NCBI RefSeq assembly: GCF_042646425.1
Contig: NZ_JBHRTR010000025.1
Coordinates: 124,001-188,000, forward strand
Reading direction: 5' to 3'
DNA: 64,000 bases
From: Marinibaculum pumilum
GTDB taxonomy: Bacteria > Pseudomonadota > Alphaproteobacteria > Ferrovibrionales > Ferrovibrionaceae
In this document: positions 17,498 through 26,858 of the stretch, one piece after another
Layout of the letters: the number at the start of each line of letters is the position of its first letter
How positions within the stretch are numbered: position 1 is the first letter of the stretch
The notes under the pieces: generated by a model
What the model was told of the DNA's origin: nothing
What the model saw: the letters and a program-made list of their open reading frames with translations, nothing else
Databases searched by the model: none
Program-made: the position numbers and the translations under genes

Positions 17498-18459
17498 TCG
17501 ACATCAGCCTGGAGGGCAAGGAGCCCTGGCCGGAGGTCCGCGCGATACTCCCGGTGATGGAGCGCAACGGCATCGACACGGTCTGGCTCGCCTGCCACCT
17601 GTTCCAGCGCGAGCCGATCGCGCGGGCCGCCGCCCTGCTCTCCGCCAGCGACAGCCTGAAGATCGCGCTGATGGCGATGAGCCCCTACACCGTGCACCCG
17701 GTCTATGCCGCCATGGCCGCCGCCACCCTGGAGGAGATGTTCCCCGGCCGGGTGACCCTCTGCCTGGGTGTCGGCGCGCCGCGCGACCTGGAGGCCGCAG
17801 GCGTCGAGGCACCGAAGCCGCTCGCCACCCTGCGCGAGGCGATCGCGGTCACCCGCGGCCTGTTCGCGGGCGAGACGGTGCATCATGACGGCACCGCCTT
17901 TTCGGTGCGGGGCCGGCGGCTGGAAACCGGCGCCTGCGCGGTGCCGGTGGCGCTGGCCGCGTCCGGCCCGAAGATGCTGGAACTGGCGGGCGAGGCGGCG
18001 GATGCGGTGCTGATCAGCGCCGCGGCGTCGGTGCCTTTCCTGCAGAGCTGCCTGGAAACAGTCGCCGAAGGCGAGGCGAAGGCCGGCCGGCGGATCCGCC
18101 GCATCGGCCTGCTCTATGCCGCGGTGGCGGAGCAGGAGGCCGCCGCCCATGCCGGCCTGAAGCGGATGCTGGGCTTCATCCTGCGCGGCGCGCACCATGC
18201 CAGGAACATCGAACTGGGCGGCTCCAGCCTCGACCAGGCCGCCCTGGCCAAGGCCTATGCGGCAGAGGACTGGCCTGCGGTGGAACGGCTGGTCAGCGAC
18301 GAGATCGTCGCCCGCCATGCCGCAAGCGGCACGCCGGAGCAGGTTCGCGCCCGCATGGCGGAATACCAGGAGGTCGGGCTGGACCGGCTGGTCCTCTCCG
18401 GCGTCTCGCAATCCCCGGACCTGGAACCCCTGCTGCGCCATCTCGGCCGCCCCGCCTGA
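17494..18459 (+). CDS. LLM-class flavin/F420-dependent oxidoreductase
   Basis: This 321-residue luciferase-like protein resembles the methylene-tetrahydromethanopterin-reductase branch: LEEMFPGRVTLCLGVGAPRDLE near residues 84-105, followed by PVALAASGPKMLELAGEAADAVLIS near 150-175. It is clearly different from the first LLM protein 1.3 kb upstream, so the operon has two non-redundant members. The ATGA overlap with the PLP-enzyme gene fixes the start. It is the last gene of the operon. Confidence 0.82.
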   Translation: MIDISLEGKEPWPEVRAILPVMERNGIDTVWLACHLFQREPIARAAALLSASDSLKIALMAMSPYTVHPVYAAMAAATLEEMFPGRVTLCLGVGAPRDLEAAGVEAPKPLATLREAIAVTRGLFAGETVHHDGTAFSVRGRRLETGACAVPVALAASGPKMLELAGEAADAVLISAAASVPFLQSCLETVAEGEAKAGRRIRRIGLLYAAVAEQEAAAHAGLKRMLGFILRGAHHARNIELGGSSLDQAALAKAYAAEDWPAVERLVSDEIVARHAASGTPEQVRARMAEYQEVGLDRLVLSGVSQSPDLEPLLRHLGRPA

Positions 18460-18643
18460 CGGCTCTCGCCCGCCCATACCCAGGGATGTTGCACCGCGGT
18501 ACGTCACTGTGCTGCAATACACAGGTCGGGCGCAGAACCCGGCGGCGCCCGGCCCTGTCCGGACGGCCTTTCGAGGATCCGGCGATCGACAGCGTGCATC
18601 GGAACATGGTGGGCATTCGACGGCAGGATTGAAGGGGGCGCCT

Positions 18644-19486
18644 ATGGCTGGCACGGCGAAGGAAGGTTCATCCAGGGATGCCGCGTCCCGCGAACGGGAC
18701 TTCGGCCTGGACCCCAACCAGTCGCTTTCCAAGGCGCTCGGCATCATCCAGGCGCTCGGCGCCACCGGCGGCGATATGGGGGTGCGGGAACTGGGCCGCG
18801 AGCTGGGCATGGCGCCCAGCATCGTCCACCGCCTGCTGACCACCCTGCGCAACCACGGCTTCGTCGAGCAGGACCTGCGCACCATGCGCTACCGCATCGG
18901 CTTCGGCCTGTTCGAGGCGGGCCAGGGCTATCTGGCGCAGCGCACCCTGGCGGATTCCGCCTTCGAGGAACTGCAGCAGGTCAGCCGCGACTACGAGATG
19001 GCGGCCTATCTGGGCGTCATCCACGACGACCAATTCGTCTACATCCTGTCGATCCCCGGGCGGAACATCGCCACCTACACCCCGCCGGGGAAGCGCGCCC
19101 ACCTGCATTCCACCGCGCTCGGCAAGGCAGCCCTCTCCTGCTATTCCGACGAGGAACTGGCGCCGCTGCTCGACAACCTGCCGATGCCGCGCCTGACCCG
19201 CGCCACGAATACCGAGCGCGCGCGCCTGGCGGAGGAGGTCCGCATCGCCCGCAGCGAAGGCTGGGCCACCTGCCTGGAGGAGAATATCGACGACATCTTC
19301 GCCATCGGCGTGCCCGTGCGCGACCGCCGCGGCGAGGTGATCGCCGCCATCTCCCTCGCCTGCCACGGCGCGGCCGAGTTCACCGGCGTCCGCCACCGTG
19401 CGCTGGACGATCTGGGCCGGGTCTCGGCGCGGATCTCCGCCCGGCTGGGCGCGGTGTCCGCGCCGGCGCTGCAGGGGGCGGTGTAG
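18644..19486 (+). CDS. IclR-family transcriptional regulator
   Basis: The 280-residue protein has a winged HTH (QSLSKALGIIQALGATGGDMGVRELGRELGMAPSIVHRLL, about residues 26-65, quoted as two adjoining parts in the family pattern) and an effector domain with PPGKRAHLHSTALGKAALSCY and a C-terminal FAIGVPVRDRRGEVIAAIS. IclR proteins sense small carboxylates or aromatics. It starts 184 bp after the catabolic operon behind a GAAGGGGG ribosome site and is the obvious candidate regulator. The upstream frame is open but not coding-like. Confidence 0.88.
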   Translation: MAGTAKEGSSRDAASRERDFGLDPNQSLSKALGIIQALGATGGDMGVRELGRELGMAPSIVHRLLTTLRNHGFVEQDLRTMRYRIGFGLFEAGQGYLAQRTLADSAFEELQQVSRDYEMAAYLGVIHDDQFVYILSIPGRNIATYTPPGKRAHLHSTALGKAALSCYSDEELAPLLDNLPMPRLTRATNTERARLAEEVRIARSEGWATCLEENIDDIFAIGVPVRDRRGEVIAAISLACHGAAEFTGVRHRALDDLGRVSARISARLGAVSAPALQGAV

Positions 19487-19510
19487 GAGGGCAGGCGCAC
19501 CGCCGGTCGA

Positions 19511-20179
19511 TCAGGCCGATCCCCTGCCGGGGCCGGCCGGCAAGGGCAAGGCCATCTTCCGCGCCACATTGAGGTCGGTCGGGCGGTTCACGTTGAGGAA
19601 CGGGTCGGCCACCTCCTCCTTCGGACCCTGCGGCCAGTCCAGCGGCAGCGCGCCCAGCTGTTCCAGCCAGGCCTTCACCGCGCGGCGGCCGGTATCGGCG
19701 AGCCAGGCTGGCAGGCCGTCCAGGGTGCCGGCGGGATAGGCCGCGATGGTGGGATGATCGTCGCCGGCATAGCGGAGGAAGACAGGCCGGTCGGTGGCGG
19801 CGTCGAGCAGCGCGGCAGCGAGGCCGACAGGAAGGAACGGCGCGTCGCCCGGCACGCTGACGATCGCGCGGTCCGGACGGGCTGCGGCGGCGGCGGCAAG
19901 GCCCGCCAGCGGGCCTTGGCCGGCAAGGTCCGGCGAGTCGGGCAGCACCGGGCAGCCATAGGCCGCAAAGCGGGGGCGGAAGCCGTTGGCGCTGATCAGC
20001 ACTTCGTCGACATCCGGACGCAGGATGTCGAGGATGCGCGCCAGGATGGTGCGGTCGCCGACCTCCAGCAGGCATTTGTCCTGGCCGCCCATGCGCTCCC
20101 CCCGGCCGCCGGCCAGAATGACCGCAACGGGACCCCCGGGCGCCCCGCCGCCTTGACCGCCATCACCGGAGGCAGCCAT
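19511..20179 (-). CDS. mobA: Molybdenum cofactor guanylyltransferase
   Basis: The 222-residue protein shows the MobA nucleotide-binding start VILAGGRGERMGGQDKCLLEV and the DAPFLP motif near residue 115. It transfers GMP from GTP to molybdopterin, giving the MGD cofactor of periplasmic and formate-dehydrogenase-type enzymes. A start at 20218 is possible but would overlap the ATG of the divergent cysQ gene. The start at 20179 leaves 37 bp between them and fits the domain, so I prefer it. Confidence 0.85.
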   Translation of the reverse strand: MAASGDGGQGGGAPGGPVAVILAGGRGERMGGQDKCLLEVGDRTILARILDILRPDVDEVLISANGFRPRFAAYGCPVLPDSPDLAGQGPLAGLAAAAAARPDRAIVSVPGDAPFLPVGLAAALLDAATDRPVFLRYAGDDHPTIAAYPAGTLDGLPAWLADTGRRAVKAWLEQLGALPLDWPQGPKEEVADPFLNVNRPTDLNVARKMALPLPAGPGRGSA

Positions 20180-20216
20180 AACGCGCCCTCCCCCTGCCGA
20201 CCGGAATGTCTTTGCC

Positions 20217-21005
20217 ATGCCCCCTCTCGATGCGACCGCCCTCTGCCCGCTGATCGCCGATGCCGCACGCGCCGCGGGAGAGGCGATTATGGCGGTCTAT
20301 GCCTCCGACTTCGATGCCCGGCAGAAGTCGGATTCCAGCCCGGTGACCGATGCCGACGAGGCGGCGGAGGCGATCATCCTGGCGGCGCTGCGCACCTGCG
20401 CTCCCGAAACCCCGATCGTGGCAGAGGAGGCCGTCGCCCGTGACGGTGCGCCGCCGCCGGCCGGCCGCTTCTGGCTGGTCGACCCGCTGGACGGCACCCG
20501 CGAGTTCATCAACCGCAACGGCGAGTTCACGGTGAACATCGCGCTTGTGGAGAACGGCCGGCCGGTCCTCGGCGTGGTCTACCTGCCGGCACAGGACCTG
20601 CTCTATGCCGGCGTGGCCGGCCAGGGCGCGAGCCGCGAGAAGGACGGCGAGCGCGAGACCATCGCCGTACGCCGCGCCGACCGGGACGCACTGGACGTGG
20701 TCGCCAGCCGCAGCCACCGGGACGAAGCGACGGATGCCTTCCTGTCGGGCCTGCAGGTGCGCAACCTGGTGCCCGCCGGCTCCTCCCTGAAGTTCTGCCG
20801 GGTGGCGGAAGGCGGCGCCGATCTCTATCCCCGCTTCGGCCCGACGATGGAATGGGACACCGCGGCCGGCCATGCCGTGCTGGCCGCCGCCGGCGGCACC
20901 GTCACCAATCCCGACGGCAGCCCGTTCCTGTACGGCAAGGCCGACTATCGCAACGGCGGCTTCCTGGCCTATGGCGCCGGGCTGGAAGGGCTGAAGGCCG
21001 GCTGA
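20217..21005 (+). CDS. cysQ: 3'(2'),5'-bisphosphate nucleotidase CysQ
   Basis: This 262-residue inositol-monophosphatase-fold protein has the metal-binding acidic pair in VAEEAV (Glu70/71), the DPLDGTREF motif (Asp89, Asp92) and the C-terminal EWDTAAGHAVL. The family hydrolyses 3'-phosphoadenosine 5'-phosphate from sulfate assimilation. It is divergent from mobA, with 37 bp in between, too short for well-separated promoters. Confidence 0.92.
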   Translation: MPPLDATALCPLIADAARAAGEAIMAVYASDFDARQKSDSSPVTDADEAAEAIILAALRTCAPETPIVAEEAVARDGAPPPAGRFWLVDPLDGTREFINRNGEFTVNIALVENGRPVLGVVYLPAQDLLYAGVAGQGASREKDGERETIAVRRADRDALDVVASRSHRDEATDAFLSGLQVRNLVPAGSSLKFCRVAEGGADLYPRFGPTMEWDTAAGHAVLAAAGGTVTNPDGSPFLYGKADYRNGGFLAYGAGLEGLKAG

Positions 21006-21147
21006 CCCGCCCGCCGGACACAAGCGCGCGAACCTGCCTCACGGCCGCGTGAGCCGGCCGCCCCCGCGATGGCGCGGGCGATCGCGCAGCCGCACACTGT
21101 TCCCTGTCGGTTACCGGCCGTCCGGTGCGCAGACCAGGGAGGTGTCC

Positions 21148-22185
21148 TTGCCGCGTTTCCAGTTCCGCCATGCCGTGCTGCCCGCGCTGGCCGCCATCGC
21201 CGCGCTCCTGTCGCTGACCGCCCCTGCCGCACCGGCCGCGGCCCAGAACAGCGAACGCTATGTCGCGCAGCGCTTCGGCCAGGCCTGGCCGGAGACCGAC
21301 TTCTCCCGCAGCGCCATCGACCTGCGGGAGATCATGTTCGGCGGCCCGCCGAAGGACGGCATTCCCGCGATCGACGACCCGGCATTCGTCCCCGTCGCCG
21401 GGGCGGGCTTCCTGGCCGACCGGGAACCGGTCATCGCGCTGGAGATCGACGGGGCGGCCAAGGCCTATCCCCTGCAGGTGCTGATGTGGCACGAGATCGC
21501 CAATGACAGCCTGGCCGGCGTGCCGGTCACGGTCACCTACTGCCCGCTCTGCAACGCGGCGATCGCCTTCGACCGCAGGCTTCCCGGACCCGGCGGCACG
21601 CGGGTGCTGGATTTCGGCGTCAGCGGCCTGCTGCGGCATTCCGACATGGTGATGTACGACCGCCAGACGGAAAGCTGGTGGCAGCAGTTCCTGGGCGAGG
21701 CGATCGTCGGCGAACTGACAGGTGCCCGACTCGACATGCTGCCGGTGCGGATCGAGTCCTTCGCCCGCTTCCGGGAGCGCTTTCCGGACGGGCTGGTGAT
21801 GCGGCCGCCCGAGGGCAGCGGCCGGGCCTATGGCCGCAACCCCTATGCCGGCTATGACAGCCGGGCGGAGCCCTATTTCCCCTACGGCTATTACGAGGAC
21901 CCGGTGCCGCCCCTGGCCCGGGTGGTGGCGGTCGGGAACCAGGCCTGGCCGCTGGCCCGGCTGCAGGCGGAAGGCCGCATCGAAGCCGGCGAACTGGTGC
22001 TGAGCTGGGAGCCGGGCCAGGCATCGGCCCTGGATGCCGGGCTGGTGGCCGAGGGCCAGGATGTCGGCAATGTGGTCGTGCAGCGCCGGCAGGCCGATGG
22101 CAGCCTGGCCGACGCGGTGCACGACGTCACCTTCGCCTTCGCCTTCCGGTCGTTCCGGCCGGACGGCATCCTGCACGCGGAGTGA
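21148..22185 (+). CDS. DUF3179 domain protein, probably exported
   Basis: With the TTG at 21148, behind an AGGGAGG ribosome site, the product has 345 residues and a signal peptide ending near AAAQN. GTG 21142 is the other option, and the open ATG at 21049 lacks a site. The domain shows TYCPLCNAAIAFDR with a CxxC pair, plus LLRHSDMVMYDRQTESWWQQ, both typical of DUF3179. The family's biochemical function is not known; the CxxC may bind a metal or haem. It stands alone after cysQ. Confidence 0.75.
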   Translation: MPRFQFRHAVLPALAAIAALLSLTAPAAPAAAQNSERYVAQRFGQAWPETDFSRSAIDLREIMFGGPPKDGIPAIDDPAFVPVAGAGFLADREPVIALEIDGAAKAYPLQVLMWHEIANDSLAGVPVTVTYCPLCNAAIAFDRRLPGPGGTRVLDFGVSGLLRHSDMVMYDRQTESWWQQFLGEAIVGELTGARLDMLPVRIESFARFRERFPDGLVMRPPEGSGRAYGRNPYAGYDSRAEPYFPYGYYEDPVPPLARVVAVGNQAWPLARLQAEGRIEAGELVLSWEPGQASALDAGLVAEGQDVGNVVVQRRQADGSLADAVHDVTFAFAFRSFRPDGILHAE

Positions 22186-22214
22186 CGACCGGCTGCGACC
22201 TGCGGCCGACCCGT

Positions 22215-23219
22215 TCAGCTGGCGTTGACGTCGATCACGACCCGGCCGCGGACCTGGCCCTTCAGGATCTTGCCGGCCAGCTCCGGCACAGCCGTCAGCG
22301 GCGCTGTCTCCGACCCGATCGCGGCGAGCTTTTCCGTCGACAGGTCCTTGCCCAGCCGCTCCCAGGCGCGGCGGCGCAACGCTTGCGGCGCCATCACGGA
22401 ATCGATGCCCAGCAGCTTCACGCCGCGCAGGATGAAGGGCATCACCGTGGTCGGCAGGTCCGCCCCGCCGGCCAGGCCGCAGGCCGCCACCGCGCCGCCA
22501 TAGGCGGTCTGCGCCAGCACCTTGGCCAGGGTCCTGGAGCCGACGGAATCGACCGCTCCGGCCCAGCGCTCGCCTTCCAGTGGCTTGGCATCCTCCGCCA
22601 GTTCCTCGCGCGCGACGAAGCTGGTGGCACCCAGGCCGCCCAGATAGTCGTGCGTCTCCGGCCGGCCGGTCGCGGCGGCGACCTTGTAGCCGAGCTTGGA
22701 CAGGACGGCGATCGCGACCGAACCGACCCCGCCCGCGGCGCCGGTGACCAGAACCTCGCGATCGCCGGCCGCCTCAGGCGTCAGGCCGGCATCCTCCAGC
22801 GCCATCACCGCCAGCATGGCGGTATAGCCCGCCGTGCCAATCGCCATCGCCTGGCGCATGTCGAAGGCCGCGGGCAGCGGCACCAGCCATTCCGGCTTCA
22901 GGCGCTGGCGCTGGGCATAGCCGCCCCAATGCCTTTCCGACAGGCCGTAGCCGTTGACGATCACCTTGTCGCCGGGCTTCCAGTCGGCACTTCGCGATTC
23001 CGCCACCGTGCCGGCCAGGTCGATGCCGCCGACCATCGGCACCGAGCGCGCGATGCGCTTGCCCGACACGGCCAGCCCGTCCTTGTAGTTCAGCGTCGAA
23101 TAGGCGATGTCGACGAGCACGTCATGGTCCGGCAGGTCGGCGAGGGTCAGGTCCTTCAGCGCCGCCTTCTGCTTGCCTTCGACATCCTCGATCACGATGG
23201 CACGGAAGCTGTCGCCCAT
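22215..23219 (-). CDS. acuI: Acrylyl-CoA reductase / quinone oxidoreductase of the YhdH-AcuI type
   Basis: The 334-residue zinc-free MDR protein has NYKDGLAVSGKRIARSVPMVGGIDLAGTV (about residues 45-72, the AcuI/YhdH hallmark) and the NADPH-binding VLVTGAAGGVGSVAIAVL near 153. AcuI reduces acryloyl-CoA to propionyl-CoA and detoxifies acrylate. A GAAGGGGAGAGA ribosome site precedes the ATG at 23219. It follows the asparagine-synthase-like gene by 59 bp but seems unrelated to that operon's function. Confidence 0.85.
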   Translation of the reverse strand: MGDSFRAIVIEDVEGKQKAALKDLTLADLPDHDVLVDIAYSTLNYKDGLAVSGKRIARSVPMVGGIDLAGTVAESRSADWKPGDKVIVNGYGLSERHWGGYAQRQRLKPEWLVPLPAAFDMRQAMAIGTAGYTAMLAVMALEDAGLTPEAAGDREVLVTGAAGGVGSVAIAVLSKLGYKVAAATGRPETHDYLGGLGATSFVAREELAEDAKPLEGERWAGAVDSVGSRTLAKVLAQTAYGGAVAACGLAGGADLPTTVMPFILRGVKLLGIDSVMAPQALRRRAWERLGKDLSTEKLAAIGSETAPLTAVPELAGKILKGQVRGRVVIDVNAS

Positions 23220-23278
23220 CTTCTCTCTCCCCTTCTGAATCCCGGTCCGGTCGAATCCCGGTGCAGTGGGGCCGGACC

Positions 23279-25033
23279 CTATTCCAACATCGCGGTGACG
23301 TCGCCCTCCGCTGGCCGGCCGACCACGTGGTGCTGATGCCACAGGGCATAGAACAGCAGGGTCCAGCAGGCAAAGGCGGCATGCTTGCCGGTAGCGCCGT
23401 AGAGCCGCCGCACGGCGTCCGGATGGCAGGCCTCCGCCACCCCGGGCTGTGCCGCCACCAGGGGGCCGAGCCGGTCGCCGCGGGCGGCGATCCAGCTGCC
23501 GACCGGCACGGTGAAGCCGCGCTTGCGGGTGAAGGCGCCGGCCACCGGTACCGCCTTGTCCAGCCAGGCCCGCAACAGGTACTTGCCCAGCCGGCCGCGG
23601 ATCTTCAGCCCGTCGGGCAAGCGATAGGCGAAGGCCGCCAGGGCCGGATCCAGGTAGGGGGTGCGCCCCTCCAGCCCGTGCGCCATCAGGCAGCGGTCGA
23701 GCTTCGTCAGAAGGTCGTTGGGCAGCCAGTCGGCGCAATCCACCGCCTGCACCGATTGCAGCCGGTTGCGGTCCTTGCCGCCCGACAGGCTTTCGGCCGC
23801 GACGATGCCGTCGCGCCAGCCGGTCGGTTCCTGCCGCAGTACGCCCAGGCCGTCGAAGATGCCGCGCGGCCGCATCGCCCGTCCGCCGCGCCACCAGGGC
23901 CGGATTGCGCTGCGATAGCGGCCATAGCCGGCAAAGATCTCGTCGCCGCCCTCGCCGCTCAGCACCACCTTGACGTCCTGCGCGGCACGTTCCGCCAGCT
24001 TCCAGGTCGGCAGCACGGCATAGTCGGCCGCCGGGTCGTCCACCGCCGCGGCGATGCGCGGCAACAGGTCCCAGAAGTCCTGCTCGCCGAATTCGACCTC
24101 GACATGTTCCGCGCCCAGCGCGCCGGCGACGGCGCGGGCATGGGCGCGCTCGTCATTGACCTCGCCACGGTCGAAGCCGGCGGTATAGGCCAGGACCGGC
24201 CGGTCGTTGACCCGCGCCATCGCCGCCAGCAATGCCGCACTGTCGACCCCGCCGGAGAGGAACATGCCGTAGGGCACGTCCGATCTCTGGTGCAGGGTGA
24301 CGCTCTCCAGCAGGACCTTATCCAGCTCCGCCAGGGCCGCCGCCTCGCCGATCTGGACCGGCGGCAGGGCCGGCAGCGGATCGATCCGGCGGCGCTCGAC
24401 GATGCGCGCCCGGCTCACCACCAGGGTCTCCCCCGGCAGCAGGCGCTGGATCCCCTCGAAGATCGTGTCGCGGCCGGTGGTGAACTGCAGCTGCAGCAGC
24501 TCGTCCCGCGACCGCGGCACGATGCGGCGGGGCGCCAGGCCGGCATCCAGCAGGGCGCCCGGCTCCGATGCGAAGGCCAGGCCCGCCGGCCCGGCCACAT
24601 AGTACAGCGGCTTGATGCCGAACGGGTCGCGCGACAGGAGCAGCCGGTCTTCCGCCGCGTCGTGCAGGGCGATCGCATACATGCCGCGCAGATGCTCCGC
24701 GAAGTCCGGCCCCTCGCGGCGGTAGAGATGCAGCGGCACCTCGCAGTCGGAGGCGGTGGCGAAATGCGCCTCCGCCATCTCCTGCTTCAGTTCGAGATAG
24801 TTGTAGATCTCGCCATTGGCGACCAGGGCGATGCCGCCGGGCGCGTATAGTGGCTGGTCGCCGGTCGCCAGGTCGATGATCGCCAGCCGGGTCTGTGCCA
24901 GGGCGATCGAGCCGTTGACATACAGGCCGTCGCCGTCGGGCCCGCGATGCTTCAATGCCTTTCGCATCGCGTAGACCGCGTCCAGGTTCACCTCCGTCCC
25001 CGGCGCGGCGATGATGCCGGCGATCCCGCACAT
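23279..25033 (-). CDS. asnB: Asparagine-synthase-like glutamine amidotransferase
   Basis: The 584-residue protein begins MCGIAGI, exposing the class II glutaminase nucleophile Cys2, followed by RHRGPDGDG-type and NGEIYNYLELK segments. The synthetase domain has FLSGGVDSAALLAAM (PP-loop, about residue 255) and LSGEGGDEIFAGYGRYR. Such proteins in polysaccharide clusters often amidate sugar acids or peptides rather than aspartate. It is the last gene of a four-gene surface-glycan operon. Its ATG overlaps the previous stop by one base (TGATG). Confidence 0.85.
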   Translation of the reverse strand: MCGIAGIIAAPGTEVNLDAVYAMRKALKHRGPDGDGLYVNGSIALAQTRLAIIDLATGDQPLYAPGGIALVANGEIYNYLELKQEMAEAHFATASDCEVPLHLYRREGPDFAEHLRGMYAIALHDAAEDRLLLSRDPFGIKPLYYVAGPAGLAFASEPGALLDAGLAPRRIVPRSRDELLQLQFTTGRDTIFEGIQRLLPGETLVVSRARIVERRRIDPLPALPPVQIGEAAALAELDKVLLESVTLHQRSDVPYGMFLSGGVDSAALLAAMARVNDRPVLAYTAGFDRGEVNDERAHARAVAGALGAEHVEVEFGEQDFWDLLPRIAAAVDDPAADYAVLPTWKLAERAAQDVKVVLSGEGGDEIFAGYGRYRSAIRPWWRGGRAMRPRGIFDGLGVLRQEPTGWRDGIVAAESLSGGKDRNRLQSVQAVDCADWLPNDLLTKLDRCLMAHGLEGRTPYLDPALAAFAYRLPDGLKIRGRLGKYLLRAWLDKAVPVAGAFTRKRGFTVPVGSWIAARGDRLGPLVAAQPGVAEACHPDAVRRLYGATGKHAAFACWTLLFYALWHQHHVVGRPAEGDVTAMLE

Positions 25034-26055
25034 CAGCGCAGCACCGCGCGGAACAGGTCGAGCCAGCGGCCGGTCACGGCGGCCTCGGTATAGCCCTCGG
25101 TGAAGCTGGCCTGGCCGCCGGCCACCAGGTCGCGGCACAGCTGCGGCTCCGCCAGCAGCCGGCGCACCGCCGCCGCCAGCGCATCGGCATCGTCGATCGG
25201 CACCAGCAAGCCATTCTCCCCGTCGGTGACATGCGCGGCCGGGCCGCTTGCCGCGGCGGCCACCAGCGGCCGCTCCGCCGCCCAGGCATCCAGGATCACG
25301 TTGCCGAACGGCTCCACCCGCGACGGCACCACCACCATGTCGGCCGCCGCCAGCAGCGCCTCCTTGTCGTCGCGCCATCCCAGGAAGCGAACCCGGTCCG
25401 CCACCTCGAGTTCCGTCGCCAGCGCGGCCAGTTCGTCCGCGAGCGCCCCCTCCCCGGCCAGCCAGAGCCAGGCATCGGGAAGCTGGGGCATCGCGTGCAG
25501 CAGCACGTCGAAGGCCTTGTTCTCGTGCAGCCGGCCCATCGCCAGCAGAAGCGGCGCCTCCGCCGGGGTGCCGTGCCGGGCGCGGTCCTCCGGTGCGGCA
25601 GGCCGCAGACTGACGAAGTTCGGCAGATACTGCACCCGGCGGCGGGACCAGCCGCCATCGATGCAGAAATCGACCAGGTCGACCGTGTTGCAGACCAGGA
25701 GATCGCAGCCGGCAAAGTACTTCAGGTCGTAGTAGCCGCCCAGCCGGCCGATATGGAAGGCGCTGGTGGGCGGCATCTTCGCGCTGGCCCGGCTCATCCA
25801 GGTGACCACGATGTCGGGCTGGAACCGCGCGAGCTGGACGCTCAGCGCCATCCGCGTGAACGGTTCCAGCGGCCCGCCGAACGGCAGCTGCACGGGCGAA
25901 AGCCCTTCGGCCCGCATCCGGGCGAGCCGTTCCGGGTTGCGCCGGATCACCACCCGCTGCTGCAGTCCGAGCCGTTCGAACGCCGCGGCCAGCGCCTCGA
26001 AATACATCTCGGCGCCGCCGCGCTCGGCACCGGCCATGGCCTGCAGGATGCGCAT
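25033..26055 (-). CDS. GT4-family glycosyltransferase
   Basis: This 340-residue GT-B protein starts MRILQAMAGAERGGAEMYFEAL and has the donor-site stretch VVVPSRVEPFGNVILDAWAA (the E-x7-E motif of GT4) near residue 250. It probably adds a sugar to lipopolysaccharide core or another envelope glycan on the cytoplasmic side of the membrane. It follows the GT2 gene after 2 bp and overlaps the amidotransferase gene by one base. Acceptor and donor are unknown. Confidence 0.85.
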   Translation of the reverse strand: MRILQAMAGAERGGAEMYFEALAAAFERLGLQQRVVIRRNPERLARMRAEGLSPVQLPFGGPLEPFTRMALSVQLARFQPDIVVTWMSRASAKMPPTSAFHIGRLGGYYDLKYFAGCDLLVCNTVDLVDFCIDGGWSRRRVQYLPNFVSLRPAAPEDRARHGTPAEAPLLLAMGRLHENKAFDVLLHAMPQLPDAWLWLAGEGALADELAALATELEVADRVRFLGWRDDKEALLAAADMVVVPSRVEPFGNVILDAWAAERPLVAAAASGPAAHVTDGENGLLVPIDDADALAAAVRRLLAEPQLCRDLVAGGQASFTEGYTEAAVTGRWLDLFRAVLR

Positions 26056-26057
26056 AG

Positions 26058-26858
26058 CTAGCCCTCCCCCCGGCTCTTGACCTGACGCTGCGCGGCCTCC
26101 GACTGCGGCTCCAGCCGGGCCTTCAGATGCGACAGCATCGGGTAGAGCGCCGCCATCACCGCGATCAGGAAGCCGTAATAGCCCTCCCGGTAGCCCTTCC
26201 GCCCGACGAAGCATTTCAGGAAGCGGGTCGGCATGCGGCGCAGGGCGCGGCCGAAGCTGCCGATGTCGCCGCTGTCGCGCAGGTCCGCCGCCCGCGCGGT
26301 GGTATAGCTGTCCAGCCGGCGCAGCATGTCGGAGATGTCGCGGTCCACATGATGGATCATCCGGGCGGTCAGCCAGCGCTTCGGTCCCTGCAGGGTGAGG
26401 GAGGGATGCACCCGTTCCCGCCCCCAGCGCTTCGCACCCCGGCTGAACAGGCGCGGCGCGGCCATCACGCCCCAGGAGGCGCCCCAGCCGTGTCGCACCA
26501 GCCGGCTGCCGACATAATTGTCGAACGGCAGCAGGAAATAGCCGGGCGCGGCGGTGGCGATGGTGCGCCGGATCTCCGCCGCCAGGTCGGGCGGCATCCG
26601 CTCGTCGGCATCCACCTCGACGATCCAGTCGCCGCTGCAGGCGTCGATGCCGGCATTGCGGCGATCGCCCTCCAGCGGCCAGGCGCCGGCGATGCAGCGC
26701 GCGCCGGCAGCGCGGGCGATCGCCTCGCTGCCGTCGGTGCAGCGGTCCAGCACCACGACGATCTCGTCCGCGAAGGCAAGCGGCCCCAGGCAGTCGGCCA
26801 GCTGCCGCTCCTCGTTGTGGCAGACCACCAGGGCGGAAAGCCGCGGCCCGCCGCTCAT
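26058..26858 (-). CDS. GT2-family glycosyltransferase, WaaE/KdtX-like
   Basis: The 266-residue protein has the GT-A start LSALVVCHNEERQLADCL and the metal-binding DADERMPPDL near residue 82. It resembles the short, soluble LPS-core glucosyltransferases with C-terminal YREGYYGFLIAVMAALYP. ATGA overlap with the upstream GT9 gene shows coupling. Assignment to LPS core rests on family resemblance and the neighbouring heptosyltransferase-like gene. Confidence 0.82.
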   Translation of the reverse strand: MSGGPRLSALVVCHNEERQLADCLGPLAFADEIVVVLDRCTDGSEAIARAAGARCIAGAWPLEGDRRNAGIDACSGDWIVEVDADERMPPDLAAEIRRTIATAAPGYFLLPFDNYVGSRLVRHGWGASWGVMAAPRLFSRGAKRWGRERVHPSLTLQGPKRWLTARMIHHVDRDISDMLRRLDSYTTARAADLRDSGDIGSFGRALRRMPTRFLKCFVGRKGYREGYYGFLIAVMAALYPMLSHLKARLEPQSEAAQRQVKSRGEG

